Positions 33,646-42,540 of a stretch of DNA of 64,000 bases are shown one piece after another. The notes below the pieces were generated by a model. It was not told where the DNA came from. It searched no databases and was given only the letters and a program-made list of their open reading frames with translations. Position 1 is the stretch's first letter, and every line of letters starts with the position of its first letter. A program made the position numbers and the translations under genes. Source of the DNA: [Clostridium] hylemonae DSM 15053 (lineage in GTDB: Bacteria > Bacillota > Clostridia > Lachnospirales > Lachnospiraceae); the NCBI RefSeq assembly GCF_008281175.1, contig NZ_CP036524.1, forward strand, positions 2,046,001-2,110,000, read 5' to 3'.

Positions 33646-34311
33646 CTACTCCACAACCCAGCACTTTATTTCCCTGGCTCCGGCGTATTTCTCCATGTAC
33701 GCTCTGCCATACTCGAGCGCTTTCTCCAGATCTTTATTGTCGGAAAAGGAATAGATAAGTGTGAGGACTTCCTCTGCGCTTTCAGTTATCATCGCCCGTT
33801 CGGAATCGCTTGTGGAACTGCCTACCGCTCCTTTTTCGTCTGCCAGCACGGGAAGGTTTTCGATGTTTACCTCTTCCTTTCCGATTCCTTTGTACGTCTC
33901 CTTTTCTCTGCCGATACGGAAGATGAGCTCATCGCCTATATTGGCCGTATCGTAGGATCCGACCGAGAACCCGGATTCTATGGAGATCATATTGTTGACA
34001 TCCACCACCGTGTTCACTTCATACAGCCCTTTCCCCTGGCCTATCCTGCGTATGAGCGCCTCGGAGGACACACGGTACCTGCTCGGGTCCTTGCCGAATG
34101 CCTTGTAGGCAAGACGTGACTCCCTGATGTTTGGAATATCATTTATGCCGTGATCGAAAATATTATCCTTGGCTTTCTTAAATATATCTTTTTTCAGATA
34201 TGACCACATCTCTTCGTTCTTCTTTTCTACTTTCACTTTGTACTGCATGCATCCGACTCTTACGGAAGGCCACAGTTCTTTCATACGCGCGTCAATAATC
34301 AGTTTTTTCAT
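33646..34311 (-). CDS. Stand-alone B3/B4 domain protein
   Basis: This 221-residue protein has a B3/B4 fold, the editing-type domain also found in the phenylalanyl-tRNA synthetase beta chain. Marks are AYKAFGKDPSRYRVSSEALI, GLYEVNTVVDVNNMISIESG and a domain end near residue 190. Free-standing members may clear mischarged tRNA or bind other substrates; their role is poorly known. It has its own AAAGGATGC ribosome binding site and sits next to the structured elements at 32.8-33.6 kb. Confidence 0.85.
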   Translation of the reverse strand: MKKLIIDARMKELWPSVRVGCMQYKVKVEKKNEEMWSYLKKDIFKKAKDNIFDHGINDIPNIRESRLAYKAFGKDPSRYRVSSEALIRRIGQGKGLYEVNTVVDVNNMISIESGFSVGSYDTANIGDELIFRIGREKETYKGIGKEEVNIENLPVLADEKGAVGSSTSDSERAMITESAEEVLTLIYSFSDNKDLEKALEYGRAYMEKYAGAREIKCWVVE

Positions 34312-34462
34312 TATGCTGCATCCTTTCTTTCACTTTATGTACCGTTACATCTTTCCAACCGCTCTATCCGGTCCAAAACTGTAATTAAAAAGAGACAGAT
34401 ATAGATCCGTCCATGAATTGCCGGAAATACCTGCCCCTCTCACTCATTTTATTTAAACGATG

Positions 34463-35326
34463 CTACCGTTTATTCCCCATATTAAACACTGCCACCACTC
34501 CGGGGCCTGTATGGCTTCCGATCACAGTGCCGATATTATTAATGAGGATATTATCCACACCCATCTTCTCCCGCACGAGAGACGCCACATATTCTGCCTC
34601 GTCAACGCAGTCGCCGTGCGTGATCATGATTATATCGTTCTCCCATCCTCTGGACTGTTCTGCCGCCATGTCTACAATATGGTTCAGAGATTTCTTGCGT
34701 CCTCTTTCCTTGCCGACTACCTGCAGGGTGCCGTCATTGTCCATATGGATGATCGGTTTTATCTTTACCATCGTTCCCACTACCGCAGTCGCCTTGGATA
34801 CACGGCCGCCCCGGTGCAGATGGTTCAGATCATCCACCGTTACATTATGGCATACGTGAAGCTTATTCTCCTCCACCCACTGCGCCGTCTCGTCAATTGT
34901 CTTACCGGCTTCTCTAAGCTGAAGCGCTTTATATAATAACAGTCCTTCCCCCAAACATGCACACAGTGTATCTATGGCAATCACCTTTGCCTCCGGATAC
35001 GCTTCTGACAATTCTGCTGCTGCGATCTGCATACTGTTGCACGTACCGCTCAAGCCCGATGAAAAGCCGAGATGCAGTACATCTTTTCCTTCTTTTATGA
35101 TAGGCTCCAGCGCTTCTTTTGCCTCCTCAGGATTTACCTGTGAAGTCACTGACATCTTTCCTTCCCGCAGCTTGTCAAAAAATTCTTTGGAAGTCAGTCC
35201 TTCCATGTCGGGGTAAGTCTGTCCATCGATCGTATAATGAAGCGGTATTACAGGTACATTTCTTTCCTGCAGCCATTCCTTCGGTAAATCAACGGTACTG
35301 TTTACAGTTATAACATAGTCTCTCAT
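34463..35326 (-). CDS. DegV-family fatty-acid-binding protein
   Basis: This 287-residue DegV/FakB protein has NSTVDLP at the start, TSQVNPEEA and FSSGLSGTCNS (fatty-acid carboxylate site) near residue 90, and TVDDLNHLHRGGRVS near residue 165. FakB proteins hold a fatty acid while FakA phosphorylates it for phospholipid synthesis. It starts 3 nt after the MATE transporter stop, with GGAGGACTAG, so the two are cotranscribed. No FakA is in the window. Confidence 0.9.
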   Translation of the reverse strand: MRDYVITVNSTVDLPKEWLQERNVPVIPLHYTIDGQTYPDMEGLTSKEFFDKLREGKMSVTSQVNPEEAKEALEPIIKEGKDVLHLGFSSGLSGTCNSMQIAAAELSEAYPEAKVIAIDTLCACLGEGLLLYKALQLREAGKTIDETAQWVEENKLHVCHNVTVDDLNHLHRGGRVSKATAVVGTMVKIKPIIHMDNDGTLQVVGKERGRKKSLNHIVDMAAEQSRGWENDIIMITHGDCVDEAEYVASLVREKMGVDNILINNIGTVIGSHTGPGVVAVFNMGNKR

Positions 35327-35329
35327 ACC

Positions 35330-36751
35330 CTAGTCCTCCTTCTCCTTGCCTGCACTCATCATACCACTTTTTCTCATGTTAAGCAAAACGTTTTTAAATG
35401 TAAACGCAAACAATACCGATGTCGTAAGCACGGATATGATATCCGCGACCGGCTCTGCCCTGTATATGCCCATGACTCCCATAAACTTCGGAAGTATGAC
35501 CGCCAGCGGTATGAGCAGGATCACTTTACGCAGCAGCGCGATAAACAGCGACACCTTCGCCTGACCGAGCGCAAGAAATGTAGACTGACACGCGGACTGG
35601 ATCCCAAATATCATAATTCCGAAAAAGTATATCGGCATTACCCTGCACGTCAGCGCAACGAGTTTGTCATTGTTTGTAAACAGACTGGCATATACTTCCG
35701 GTACTGTCACCGCGATTCCGGCAAGAAGTAAGGTGCCTGCAAAGCATACGAGCAGCATTCTTATAAACGCGCCTTTTACTCTCTTTCTGTTTCCGGCCCC
35801 GTAATTATAGCTGATAATGGGCTGGATCCCCTGAGTGATTCCCTGCACCGGTATGACGATGAGCTGCATCACGCTCGTCATGATGGACATTGTCCCCACA
35901 TACAAGTCTCCTCCATATCTTTGAAGTCCGGAATTCAGCGTAATACTTACGAGGCTTTCCGTACTCTGCATGATAAAGGGAGACACCCCGAGTCCTGCTA
36001 TGTGTTTTACGATATCCCCCTGAAGCTTCATATACTTCACTCTGAGCCTTATGACGCTCTTTTCTGACAAAAGAAACCGCAGCACCCACGCGGCACTGAC
36101 CGCCTGAGAGATAATGGTAGCCAGGGCGGCGCCTTTCACGCCCATATGCAGGGCAAAGATGAACACCGGATCCAGGGCAATGTTGATCACCGCGCCGATC
36201 AGCACCGAGAGCATGGCGATCCTGGCCTCTCCCTGGCCGCTTATGAACGTATTCAGTCCCACGGCGATCTGGACGAATACCGTGCCTATGAGATAGATGG
36301 CTATGTACGACTCAGCATAGGATATTGTCTGCCCGCTGGCCCCGAATGCATACAGTATCGGTGTCTTGAATATGGAGAAAAAAACGGTCAGCACAACGGA
36401 AAAAATGATCAGCAGTCCGGCCGAATTGCCGAGGATCCGCTCCGCCTTGTCATGATCCTTCTTCCCGAGCTGTATGGAAGCAAGCGGTGCTCCTCCCATA
36501 CCCGCAAACGCGCTGAACGCTGCGATAAGCATGATGATGGGGAATGTAACTCCCACGCCGGTCAGCGCCACATCCCCGTAGCCGGAGATATGTCCGATGT
36601 AGATCCTGTCCACGATATTATAGAGAACATTGATGAGCTGGGCCGCAACCGCGGGCACTGCCATCCCTGCCATGAGCCGGCCGAGAGGCGCTGTGCCGAG
36701 ACGTTCGTCTCTCCCGCTGTCATTGTTTTTCTGTTGATTCTGTACCTCCAT
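35330..36751 (-). CDS. MATE-family efflux transporter
   Basis: This 473-residue MATE transporter has twelve hydrophobic segments; MAVPAVAAQLINVLYNIVDR near residue 30 is the family opening and GVTFPIIMLIAAFSAFAGMG follows. It resembles the MepA-like cation-coupled group that exports drugs or metabolites. The start at 36751 follows AGGAGGTTAC; the in-frame ATG at 36802 has no ribosome binding site. It is first in a two-gene unit with the DegV gene. Confidence 0.9.
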   Translation of the reverse strand: MEVQNQQKNNDSGRDERLGTAPLGRLMAGMAVPAVAAQLINVLYNIVDRIYIGHISGYGDVALTGVGVTFPIIMLIAAFSAFAGMGGAPLASIQLGKKDHDKAERILGNSAGLLIIFSVVLTVFFSIFKTPILYAFGASGQTISYAESYIAIYLIGTVFVQIAVGLNTFISGQGEARIAMLSVLIGAVINIALDPVFIFALHMGVKGAALATIISQAVSAAWVLRFLLSEKSVIRLRVKYMKLQGDIVKHIAGLGVSPFIMQSTESLVSITLNSGLQRYGGDLYVGTMSIMTSVMQLIVIPVQGITQGIQPIISYNYGAGNRKRVKGAFIRMLLVCFAGTLLLAGIAVTVPEVYASLFTNNDKLVALTCRVMPIYFFGIMIFGIQSACQSTFLALGQAKVSLFIALLRKVILLIPLAVILPKFMGVMGIYRAEPVADIISVLTTSVLFAFTFKNVLLNMRKSGMMSAGKEKED

Positions 36752-36811
36752 ATGTAACCTCCTGATATCATTGAGAAAAAAAGTATCCCCGCCTGCAGGC
36801 ATACATTAAGA

Positions 36812-36842
36812 CCAAGAGCCCGGCAGGCCGGCCTCTTGGTTT
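36812..36842. terminator. Hairpin between the GerA-type gene and the MATE gene
   Basis: ACCAAGAG pairs with CTCTTGGT around a GC-rich inner stem that also self-pairs (CCGG). It lies downstream of the GerA-type gene stop on the minus strand. The T-tail is better on the plus strand (TTTATTTTAA), so the direction is uncertain. Confidence 0.5.
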
Positions 36843-36886
36843 ATTTTAACTCTTGTCATATACTCTTTTTCTTATTATAACACATT

Positions 36887-38248
36887 TTAATTCAGTTTTA
36901 TATTCAAATAATTTCTGCCTGACAAAGTCTTGTTAAAGCAGATACTGCACACGATTATGATGCATCCGGCCGCAAACCCGATCCAGTTGAACAGAGCCGT
37001 GAGCACAAGCAGAAGCAGCCGCATGAACTTTAGTGCATAACCAAGCTCAAAGTTCGGCTGTGTATAATTTGCCACAGCGACGAACGCCATGTAAAGCATG
37101 ACTTCCGAATTGAACCACCCTGACTTCACAGAGAACTCTCCCATTACAAGACCTGCGATAACACTCAGCGGCGTACTCAGCATGCTCGGCGTATTAAGCG
37201 CCGCAAGCCGCAGGCCGTCGATGGCGATCTCAAGGATGAGCAGCTGGAAAATAAGAGGGATATTTACCATATCTTTTACCGCCACAAACGCAAACGCGTC
37301 GGGCAGCCAGTTCAGATTCTGCATAAACAAAAGAAAGAGCGGCGTCAAAAATACAGTCATGATCGTGATCAGCGCCCTGGACACCTTCAGATAGATTCCG
37401 GTCAGCGTCGGAAAATAATAATCATTTGCCTCCTCTATCATATCCAGTATGGAAGTCGGCAGGATCATGGCGGACGGTGAATTGTCGACAAGAATAACGA
37501 CCTTCCCCTCCAGCAGACAGGCTGCCGCTGTGTCGGGCCGTTCGGTAAACTTGAACTTCGGGAACGGATTGAACCACTTTCTCTTATACAGACATTCTGC
37601 AAGACTCTGCTGGTTCATCCTCAGGTCGTCCGTCTTGATGGACTTTATTCTCGTCATGACCGTGTTCAGAAGTTCTGTGTCCACCCGGTCTTTCATATAA
37701 CAGATCGCCACATCCGTGCGCGAACTGTCACCCACCTCCAGCATCTGCATTGTAAGGTGCGGATCCCGGATCCTCCTTCTCATCAAGGCAGTATTAAATA
37801 CAATCGTCTCAACAAATCCGTCCCTGGATCCGCGCAGTGATTTATCTTTGTCCGGCTCCTCCACACTCCGCGCCGGATATGTTCTGCAGTCTATGGCGAT
37901 ACAAGCCTCGTAGCCCTCTATAAACAGACAAGTAACACCGGAGAGAATATTGCGCAGTACCTGGTCAAAATCCCCGATGATATCTACTTCCACATAAGGG
38001 ATGCATTCTCTCGCAAACGCCGTTGCGTCTGCAGGCATATCTTCCTCCGTCACCTTAAACATGGAATCCATGATCTTCAGCATGGATTCATCTTTCGTAA
38101 ATCCGTCGATAAAGTAAAAGGACGCGACCCTTCCCCCTATCATCATATCCCGCTGTATAATATCAAAACTGTCCTGCACCGGCAGAACCTTGTTCAAATA
38201 TTCCGTACTTTCTTCTCTCGATGCAGTTACTTTCTTCTTTTCCGGCAT
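36887..38248 (-). CDS. GerA-family spore germination protein (SpoVAF-like)
   Basis: This 453-residue protein has a soluble N-terminal domain (residues 1-270) followed by four or five membrane segments (residues 285-440), as in GerA A-subunits. Marks include FYFIDGFTKDESMLKIMD, FIEGYEACIAIDCRTYPARS, EEPDKDKSLRGSRDGFVETI and YYFPTLTGIYLKVSRAL. The sequence looks closer to SpoVAF, the GerA-like subunit of the spoVA region, than to nutrient receptors. It stands alone, without GerB/GerC partners or spoVA genes. It implies the organism forms spores. The start follows TGGAGGGAC. Confidence 0.82.
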   Translation of the reverse strand: MPEKKKVTASREESTEYLNKVLPVQDSFDIIQRDMMIGGRVASFYFIDGFTKDESMLKIMDSMFKVTEEDMPADATAFARECIPYVEVDIIGDFDQVLRNILSGVTCLFIEGYEACIAIDCRTYPARSVEEPDKDKSLRGSRDGFVETIVFNTALMRRRIRDPHLTMQMLEVGDSSRTDVAICYMKDRVDTELLNTVMTRIKSIKTDDLRMNQQSLAECLYKRKWFNPFPKFKFTERPDTAAACLLEGKVVILVDNSPSAMILPTSILDMIEEANDYYFPTLTGIYLKVSRALITIMTVFLTPLFLLFMQNLNWLPDAFAFVAVKDMVNIPLIFQLLILEIAIDGLRLAALNTPSMLSTPLSVIAGLVMGEFSVKSGWFNSEVMLYMAFVAVANYTQPNFELGYALKFMRLLLLVLTALFNWIGFAAGCIIIVCSICFNKTLSGRNYLNIKLN

Positions 38249-38321
38249 AACAGTCCCTCCATGAATGTGATAAGATAATATTCCACGGTTAGACTGCCCC
38301 GAAAACTCAGAAAATATACTA

Positions 38322-38403
38322 TCGGGGACAGGGCAAAAGCCGGTTGGGGACGGGGGTTTTTTAAAAAACCCCCGTCCCCAACCGGCTTTTGCCCTGTCCC
38401 CGA
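38322..38403. repeat. 82-bp perfect palindrome, GGGGACGGGG-T6 family, copy 2
   Basis: Arms of 41 bp pair perfectly with no spacer (centre 38362/38363). The inner part, CCGGTTGGGGACGGGGG then T6/A6, matches the family seen at 29887. The outer part adds GGGGACAGGGCAAAAG. It lies between the dut stop and the GerA-type gene. Such a repeat would extrude as a cruciform or give a very strong terminator for both strands. Confidence 0.92.
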
Positions 38404-38415
38404 CCGGATCTTGTG

Positions 38416-38931
38416 TTAATTTGAAGTGCTCCCAAATCCGCCGTTCCTGATTTCGGTCACATCATCGTCCATTGTAATTCCATACTCGACGAAGATTCCC
38501 TGCATGAATCCTGCTCCGGCTTCCAGTTCAACTGTTTTTTCCTCATTTGTATCATTTGTTATTTTTGCAAAAATATGCCCTTCGTTGTCCGAATAAAAAT
38601 AATCGCTGTCTATAATGCCTACCGTATTGTTGAGCTGCAGCCTGTATTTGAATCCGAGCCCGCTTCTCGGGTAGCATTTCAACACCCAGTTATCCTGCAT
38701 CTCCGCGCGTATCCCTGTAGGGATCTTTACAGTCTTTCCCGGATGGAGCACGACCGGAACCGGGGTAAAGAAATCGTAGCCGGCCGAACCGGCCGTCGCT
38801 CTTTTAGGCAGACGGACCGCATCGTACACTTCCTGTATCTCCTTATCTTCAACCGCACCGAACGTGTCTCTGAAGTCTTCTTTAAACTGTTCAAAACTCA
38901 CTTTGTGAAACTGCGCAACTCTCTTAGCCAT
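38416..38931 (-). CDS. dut: dUTP diphosphatase
   Basis: This 171-residue dUTPase removes dUTP and supplies dUMP for thymidylate synthesis. All five conserved motifs are present: ATAGSAGYD, YPRSGLGFKYRL, GIIDSDYF, AGAGFMQGIF and the C-terminal arm RNGGFGSTS. An N-terminal extension of about 35 residues makes it longer than the usual 145. It overlaps nrdG by 8 nt, forming an nrdD-nrdG-dut unit for dNTP supply. Confidence 0.92.
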   Translation of the reverse strand: MAKRVAQFHKVSFEQFKEDFRDTFGAVEDKEIQEVYDAVRLPKRATAGSAGYDFFTPVPVVLHPGKTVKIPTGIRAEMQDNWVLKCYPRSGLGFKYRLQLNNTVGIIDSDYFYSDNEGHIFAKITNDTNEEKTVELEAGAGFMQGIFVEYGITMDDDVTEIRNGGFGSTSN

Positions 38932-39412
38932 GTAGCACTATCTCTCCTGTCTTCTTTGTATTTTTAACATCGATCACCATCTGGTTGCTGCTTCCTTTCC
39001 AGTGGAGCGTACTGTCTTTTTTCTCTTCAACAAACTCACCGTCCACGAGCACATCCACATAATCGAACACTTCCAGGTCTTTGATCTCATCCCAGACGCT
39101 GCCTGTATAGAGCCAGATCGTCTTATCCGGATACTTCTCTTTGACCTCTCTCGCCAGATCTGTTATCTCTTTTATATTTGCTTCATGGAGCGGATCCCCG
39201 CCTGAGAACGTCACTCCGTTCACATAATCCTTTCCAAGCTCCGCATATATCTCCTGCCTTGCGTCTTCATCAAAGAGCAGGCCATCGTCCGGGTTCCACG
39301 TCACCTGATTGTGGCACCCTTTACAGCCGTGGGAACATCCGGATACCCATAATACAACGCGCAGGCCGTCACCGTTGAGCATATCATCCTTCGTAATATT
39401 ATGATACCGCAT
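38924..39412 (-). CDS. nrdG: Anaerobic ribonucleotide reductase activase NrdG
   Basis: This 162-residue radical-SAM activase has the CxxxCxxC cluster motif in SGCSHGCKGCHNQ near residue 26 and the TFSGGDPL segment near residue 68. It generates the glycyl radical on NrdD under anaerobic conditions. It starts 3 nt after the nrdD stop and overlaps dut by 8 nt. Confidence 0.95.
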   Translation of the reverse strand: MRYHNITKDDMLNGDGLRVVLWVSGCSHGCKGCHNQVTWNPDDGLLFDEDARQEIYAELGKDYVNGVTFSGGDPLHEANIKEITDLAREVKEKYPDKTIWLYTGSVWDEIKDLEVFDYVDVLVDGEFVEEKKDSTLHWKGSSNQMVIDVKNTKKTGEIVLHG

Positions 39413-39415
39413 CTT

Positions 39416-41545
39416 CTACATACTTTTCCTTTCTGCTATTTCTGCCATCTTGGCCGCATTGAGACGTGTGTCTCCCTTGACTCTCGAGTAAGAAAGATAT
39501 CCGTTCATACGGTCTATCTTCGTCAGATTCTTGCTGCCGCACACCGGGCAGACATCCATGGACAATTCTTCATGCCCGCAGTCATCACAGTAGGACAGAG
39601 AGAGATTTACCCCCTCGTAAAATCCTTTTTCCATCGCCCGTCTCACAAGCGCTTTTATCGCCTCTTTGTTGTAGTTGACCGGGTACTTTACATACTGGAT
39701 CTTCCCGCCGTTGCTCAAATTCCAGAATCGTCCTTCCAGATCCTGCTTCTGGATCGGCGTGATCTCCTCCGACACATGGCAGTGAAAACTGTTGCTTACA
39801 TATTCCCGGTCAGATACATTCTCAATAATACCGTACTTTTTGCGGAACTGCTGTATCTGCACGCCGCACAGGTTCTCTGCCGGAGTACCGTAGATGGCAT
39901 AGAGATGCCCGTCTTTTTCTTTATATTCATTGATCTTGTCGTTGATGTGCTGCAGCGTATCAAGCGCAAACTGCCCGTCCTGCGCAAGTGACTTCTTATT
40001 ATGTAACTGCTGCAGCTCGTTCAGCGCTGTGATGCCAAATGACGCGGTAGCAGACTTCAGTAGAGGTTTGATCTTGTCGTAAAGTCCGAGATGCCCCCCG
40101 TAAAATCCTCCTTCGCAGTACGCAAGCGGATTTGTGGACGCCTTCATCTCACCGAGATACTCATACGTCCGTATGTGCAGCTGGCGGATCAGCTCCAGAT
40201 AATAGTCCAGCACCTCGTAAAATTCTCTGCTCTCCTGCTTCGCTTTCGCGTAGATCATCGGCAGGTGCAGGCTGATCGCTCCGATATTAAACCGCCCCAC
40301 AAATACAGGCTCATCCTGTTCATCCGCCGGCTCCATCCCCCCGTTTTCATACCACGGGGAAAGAAAGGCGCGGCATCCCATCGGGCTTATGATCTTGCCG
40401 TACTTTTTATACATACTGGCAACATAACCGTCTCCGGTCAGGCTCAGCCAGTCCGGATACATCGTCTTCGCAGAACATTCTATGCCCGCCTCAAACAGAT
40501 CCTCCAGCGGCTTTCCCGGTCCGTGAAGGTTCTCATCATACAAAAATACGATCTTCGGAAACAGCACCGGCTTTTTGTGGCCCTCTTTGCCCTGTCCGCT
40601 GCCGCGCACTTCCAGCATCTTCTTTGTCGCAAGCTTGCCGTACTTGTCTGTCACAGTGCCTGCCGTGACAGTGATAAACGGATAGTCTCCCCTGCTGGAG
40701 GACACAGAGTTGAACTTGTACTCCCATCCCTGAAAGCCCTGTTCCATCTCCTTTTCCAGATCTGCCCATGCGATATTCTGTACGGTCTCTTCCTCAAGAC
40801 CGAGCCCCCTGTATTTTTCGATCAGCTTCCGGTGGGACTTCTCAGCGTAAGGCGCCAGGATCTCATCCACGCTTGGCACGGTAAAGCCGCCGTACTGCTG
40901 GCTTGCGGCGCTCAGTACGATGTCGCCGATCACATCGAATGCCGTGTCCAGTGTCTTCGGCTCATTGTACCAGAGATTCCCCATCTCAAAGCCGCCGTTC
41001 AAAACTGCCTTAACATCAAAGAGACAGCAGTTCATCGTATCACGCCTTGCGGACATGTCGTGAATATATATGTATCCGTCCCTTATGGCCTGGACTTCCT
41101 CCACCGTGAGAAAGAACTTCTTGTACAGCTCCTTGTTCAGCTCATTGAATATGAGACTTCTCTTCGTGGATACAAGCGCACTGTCGGTGTTGCTGTTCTC
41201 TTTATCCCCAATGTACATGATCGACTGGCTCTTCTTGTACACTTCATCCAGCATCTGGACGAAATCCTGCTTGTAATTCCTGTAATCCCTGTAGCTTTTG
41301 GCGACGACAGGATTCACTTTTTCAAGCGCGCCTTCCACTACATTGTGCATCTCAGCGATCGGAATCTCGGCAACATTTCTGGCGTCCACCTTCTCCTCCA
41401 CGAAGCTGCAGATGAATCCAAGCTCCTCCTCCGTAAATTTTACGAGCGCCCGGTAGGCGGATTTGTTCACAGCCACCACGACCTTCTGCACGTTAAACTC
41501 TTCTTTTGTACCGTCCTTTTTTACTACTTTTACCTCATTTTTCAT
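39416..41545 (-). CDS. nrdD: Anaerobic ribonucleoside-triphosphate reductase NrdD
   Basis: This 709-residue class III reductase makes dNTPs without oxygen. Residues 1-90 form an ATP-cone regulatory domain (VVKKDGTKEEFNVQKVVVAV). Near the end a zinc site (YCDDCG and VCPVCG) precedes the glycyl-radical loop RMNGYL, with the radical glycine at about residue 682. Length and domain order match the family. The ATG follows AAGGAAGGT. A NrdR-box-like palindrome lies 62 nt upstream. Confidence 0.95.
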   Translation of the reverse strand: MKNEVKVVKKDGTKEEFNVQKVVVAVNKSAYRALVKFTEEELGFICSFVEEKVDARNVAEIPIAEMHNVVEGALEKVNPVVAKSYRDYRNYKQDFVQMLDEVYKKSQSIMYIGDKENSNTDSALVSTKRSLIFNELNKELYKKFFLTVEEVQAIRDGYIYIHDMSARRDTMNCCLFDVKAVLNGGFEMGNLWYNEPKTLDTAFDVIGDIVLSAASQQYGGFTVPSVDEILAPYAEKSHRKLIEKYRGLGLEEETVQNIAWADLEKEMEQGFQGWEYKFNSVSSSRGDYPFITVTAGTVTDKYGKLATKKMLEVRGSGQGKEGHKKPVLFPKIVFLYDENLHGPGKPLEDLFEAGIECSAKTMYPDWLSLTGDGYVASMYKKYGKIISPMGCRAFLSPWYENGGMEPADEQDEPVFVGRFNIGAISLHLPMIYAKAKQESREFYEVLDYYLELIRQLHIRTYEYLGEMKASTNPLAYCEGGFYGGHLGLYDKIKPLLKSATASFGITALNELQQLHNKKSLAQDGQFALDTLQHINDKINEYKEKDGHLYAIYGTPAENLCGVQIQQFRKKYGIIENVSDREYVSNSFHCHVSEEITPIQKQDLEGRFWNLSNGGKIQYVKYPVNYNKEAIKALVRRAMEKGFYEGVNLSLSYCDDCGHEELSMDVCPVCGSKNLTKIDRMNGYLSYSRVKGDTRLNAAKMAEIAERKSM

Positions 41546-41606
41546 TCAGGCATACCTTCCTTCTCTCTGATGTCATCCTATATTTAGTATAGCCGTCAGG
41601 CATCAT

Positions 41607-41620
41607 CACAATATCATGTG
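41607..41620 (-). promoter_or_regulatory. Possible NrdR box upstream of nrdD
   Basis: CACAATATCATGTG matches the NrdR-box pattern CACAATATATTGTG at 12 of 14 positions. NrdR represses ribonucleotide reductase operons and usually binds two boxes spaced by three helical turns. A second candidate (CTATACTAAATATAG on the minus strand, about 20 nt closer to the gene) is weak. Confidence 0.45.
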
Positions 41621-41751
41621 TTTCAACTCACCTATTAATATTACCATTCCCCATGTGGAGCGTCAATGACACCTCAGGAAAAATAATTCACAAAAATAGA
41701 GCCCGCAAAGGCTCTGCAAATTGTATATATTTATTTCCGTCTGAAAAGGGC

Positions 41752-41785
41752 CATAGAATGCGGCTGTTAATTGCCGCATTCTATG
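41752..41785 (-). terminator. Terminator at the end of trpZ
   Basis: A perfect 13-bp stem (CATAGAATGCGGC) with an 8-nt loop has its upstream arm inside the last codons of trpZ and is followed by GCCCTTTTC on the minus strand. It ends the trpXYZ transcript. Confidence 0.65.
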
Positions 41786-42540
41786 CTTATCTCATTGAAC
41801 AGCTTCAGTATGTCATCCACTGTAATGCTCTCTTTTTCTTCTTCTTTTTTGTCCAGGATAACTTCCCCCTGATGCATCATCAGAAGACGGTTTCCATATT
41901 CCACCGCATACCGCAGGTTATGAGTCACCATGATCGTCGTGAGATGCTTCGCCTTAACGATCTTATCGGTCAGCTCCATGATGAGCTCTGCTGTCTTCGG
42001 GTCGAGAGCCGCCGTATGTTCATCCAGAATGAGGAACTCGATCGGCGTCATCGTGGACATAAGCAGCGCCATCGCCTGTCTCTGCCCGCCGGACAGTGAC
42101 CCTACCTTTATATCCATCTTATCCTCCAGGCCAAGACCGAGCTGGCTCAGCTGTTCCCTGTAGTAGCCGATCCTTGCCTTATTCGTCCCTCTCCCAAGCC
42201 CGTACAGCCTGCCTTTATTATCCGCCAGCGACATATTCTCCAGGATCGTCATAGACGGACATGTCCCCATGGCCGGATTCTGGTATACCCTTCCTATCCG
42301 TTCATTTCTGCGGTATTCCTTTTCCTTCGTGATGTCCTTGTCATTGATAAGTATTCTGCCCGCCTCAAGCGGTATGCTGCCGCAGATGATATTCAGCATG
42401 GAAGTCTTCCCCGAGCCGTTGCTCCCGACAACAGAAAGAAACTCTCCCTGCTCTATCTTCAGATGAAAGTCGTGAAACAGACACATCTCATTGATCGTAC
42501 CAGGATTGTAATATTTCTCGATTCCTCTAAGCTCAAGCAT
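41767..42540 (-). CDS. trpZ: Tryptophan-type ABC transporter ATPase TrpZ
   Basis: This 257-residue ABC ATPase has Walker A GSNGSGKTS near residue 38, Q-loop VYQNPAMGTCPSMT, signature GSLSGGQRQA and Walker B ILDEHTAALDP (histidine where proline is usual). It energises uptake by TrpX/TrpY. It overlaps trpY by 8 nt. The unit is placed in tryptophan transport because of the T-box upstream of trpX. Confidence 0.85.
   Translation of the reverse strand: MLELRGIEKYYNPGTINEMCLFHDFHLKIEQGEFLSVVGSNGSGKTSMLNIICGSIPLEAGRILINDKDITKEKEYRRNERIGRVYQNPAMGTCPSMTILENMSLADNKGRLYGLGRGTNKARIGYYREQLSQLGLGLEDKMDIKVGSLSGGQRQAMALLMSTMTPIEFLILDEHTAALDPKTAELIMELTDKIVKAKHLTTIMVTHNLRYAVEYGNRLLMMHQGEVILDKKEEEKESITVDDILKLFNEISIECGN

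Noticed and set aside
33396-34119. Plus-strand open frames across the structured element and the B3/B4 gene
   Set aside because: They read through both arms of the inverted repeat, lack ribosome binding sites and give low-complexity proline-rich sequence.
40091-41587. 498-codon plus-strand open frame opposite nrdD
   Set aside because: The opposite strand is an unmistakable NrdD. The plus frame is a by-product of its codon use.
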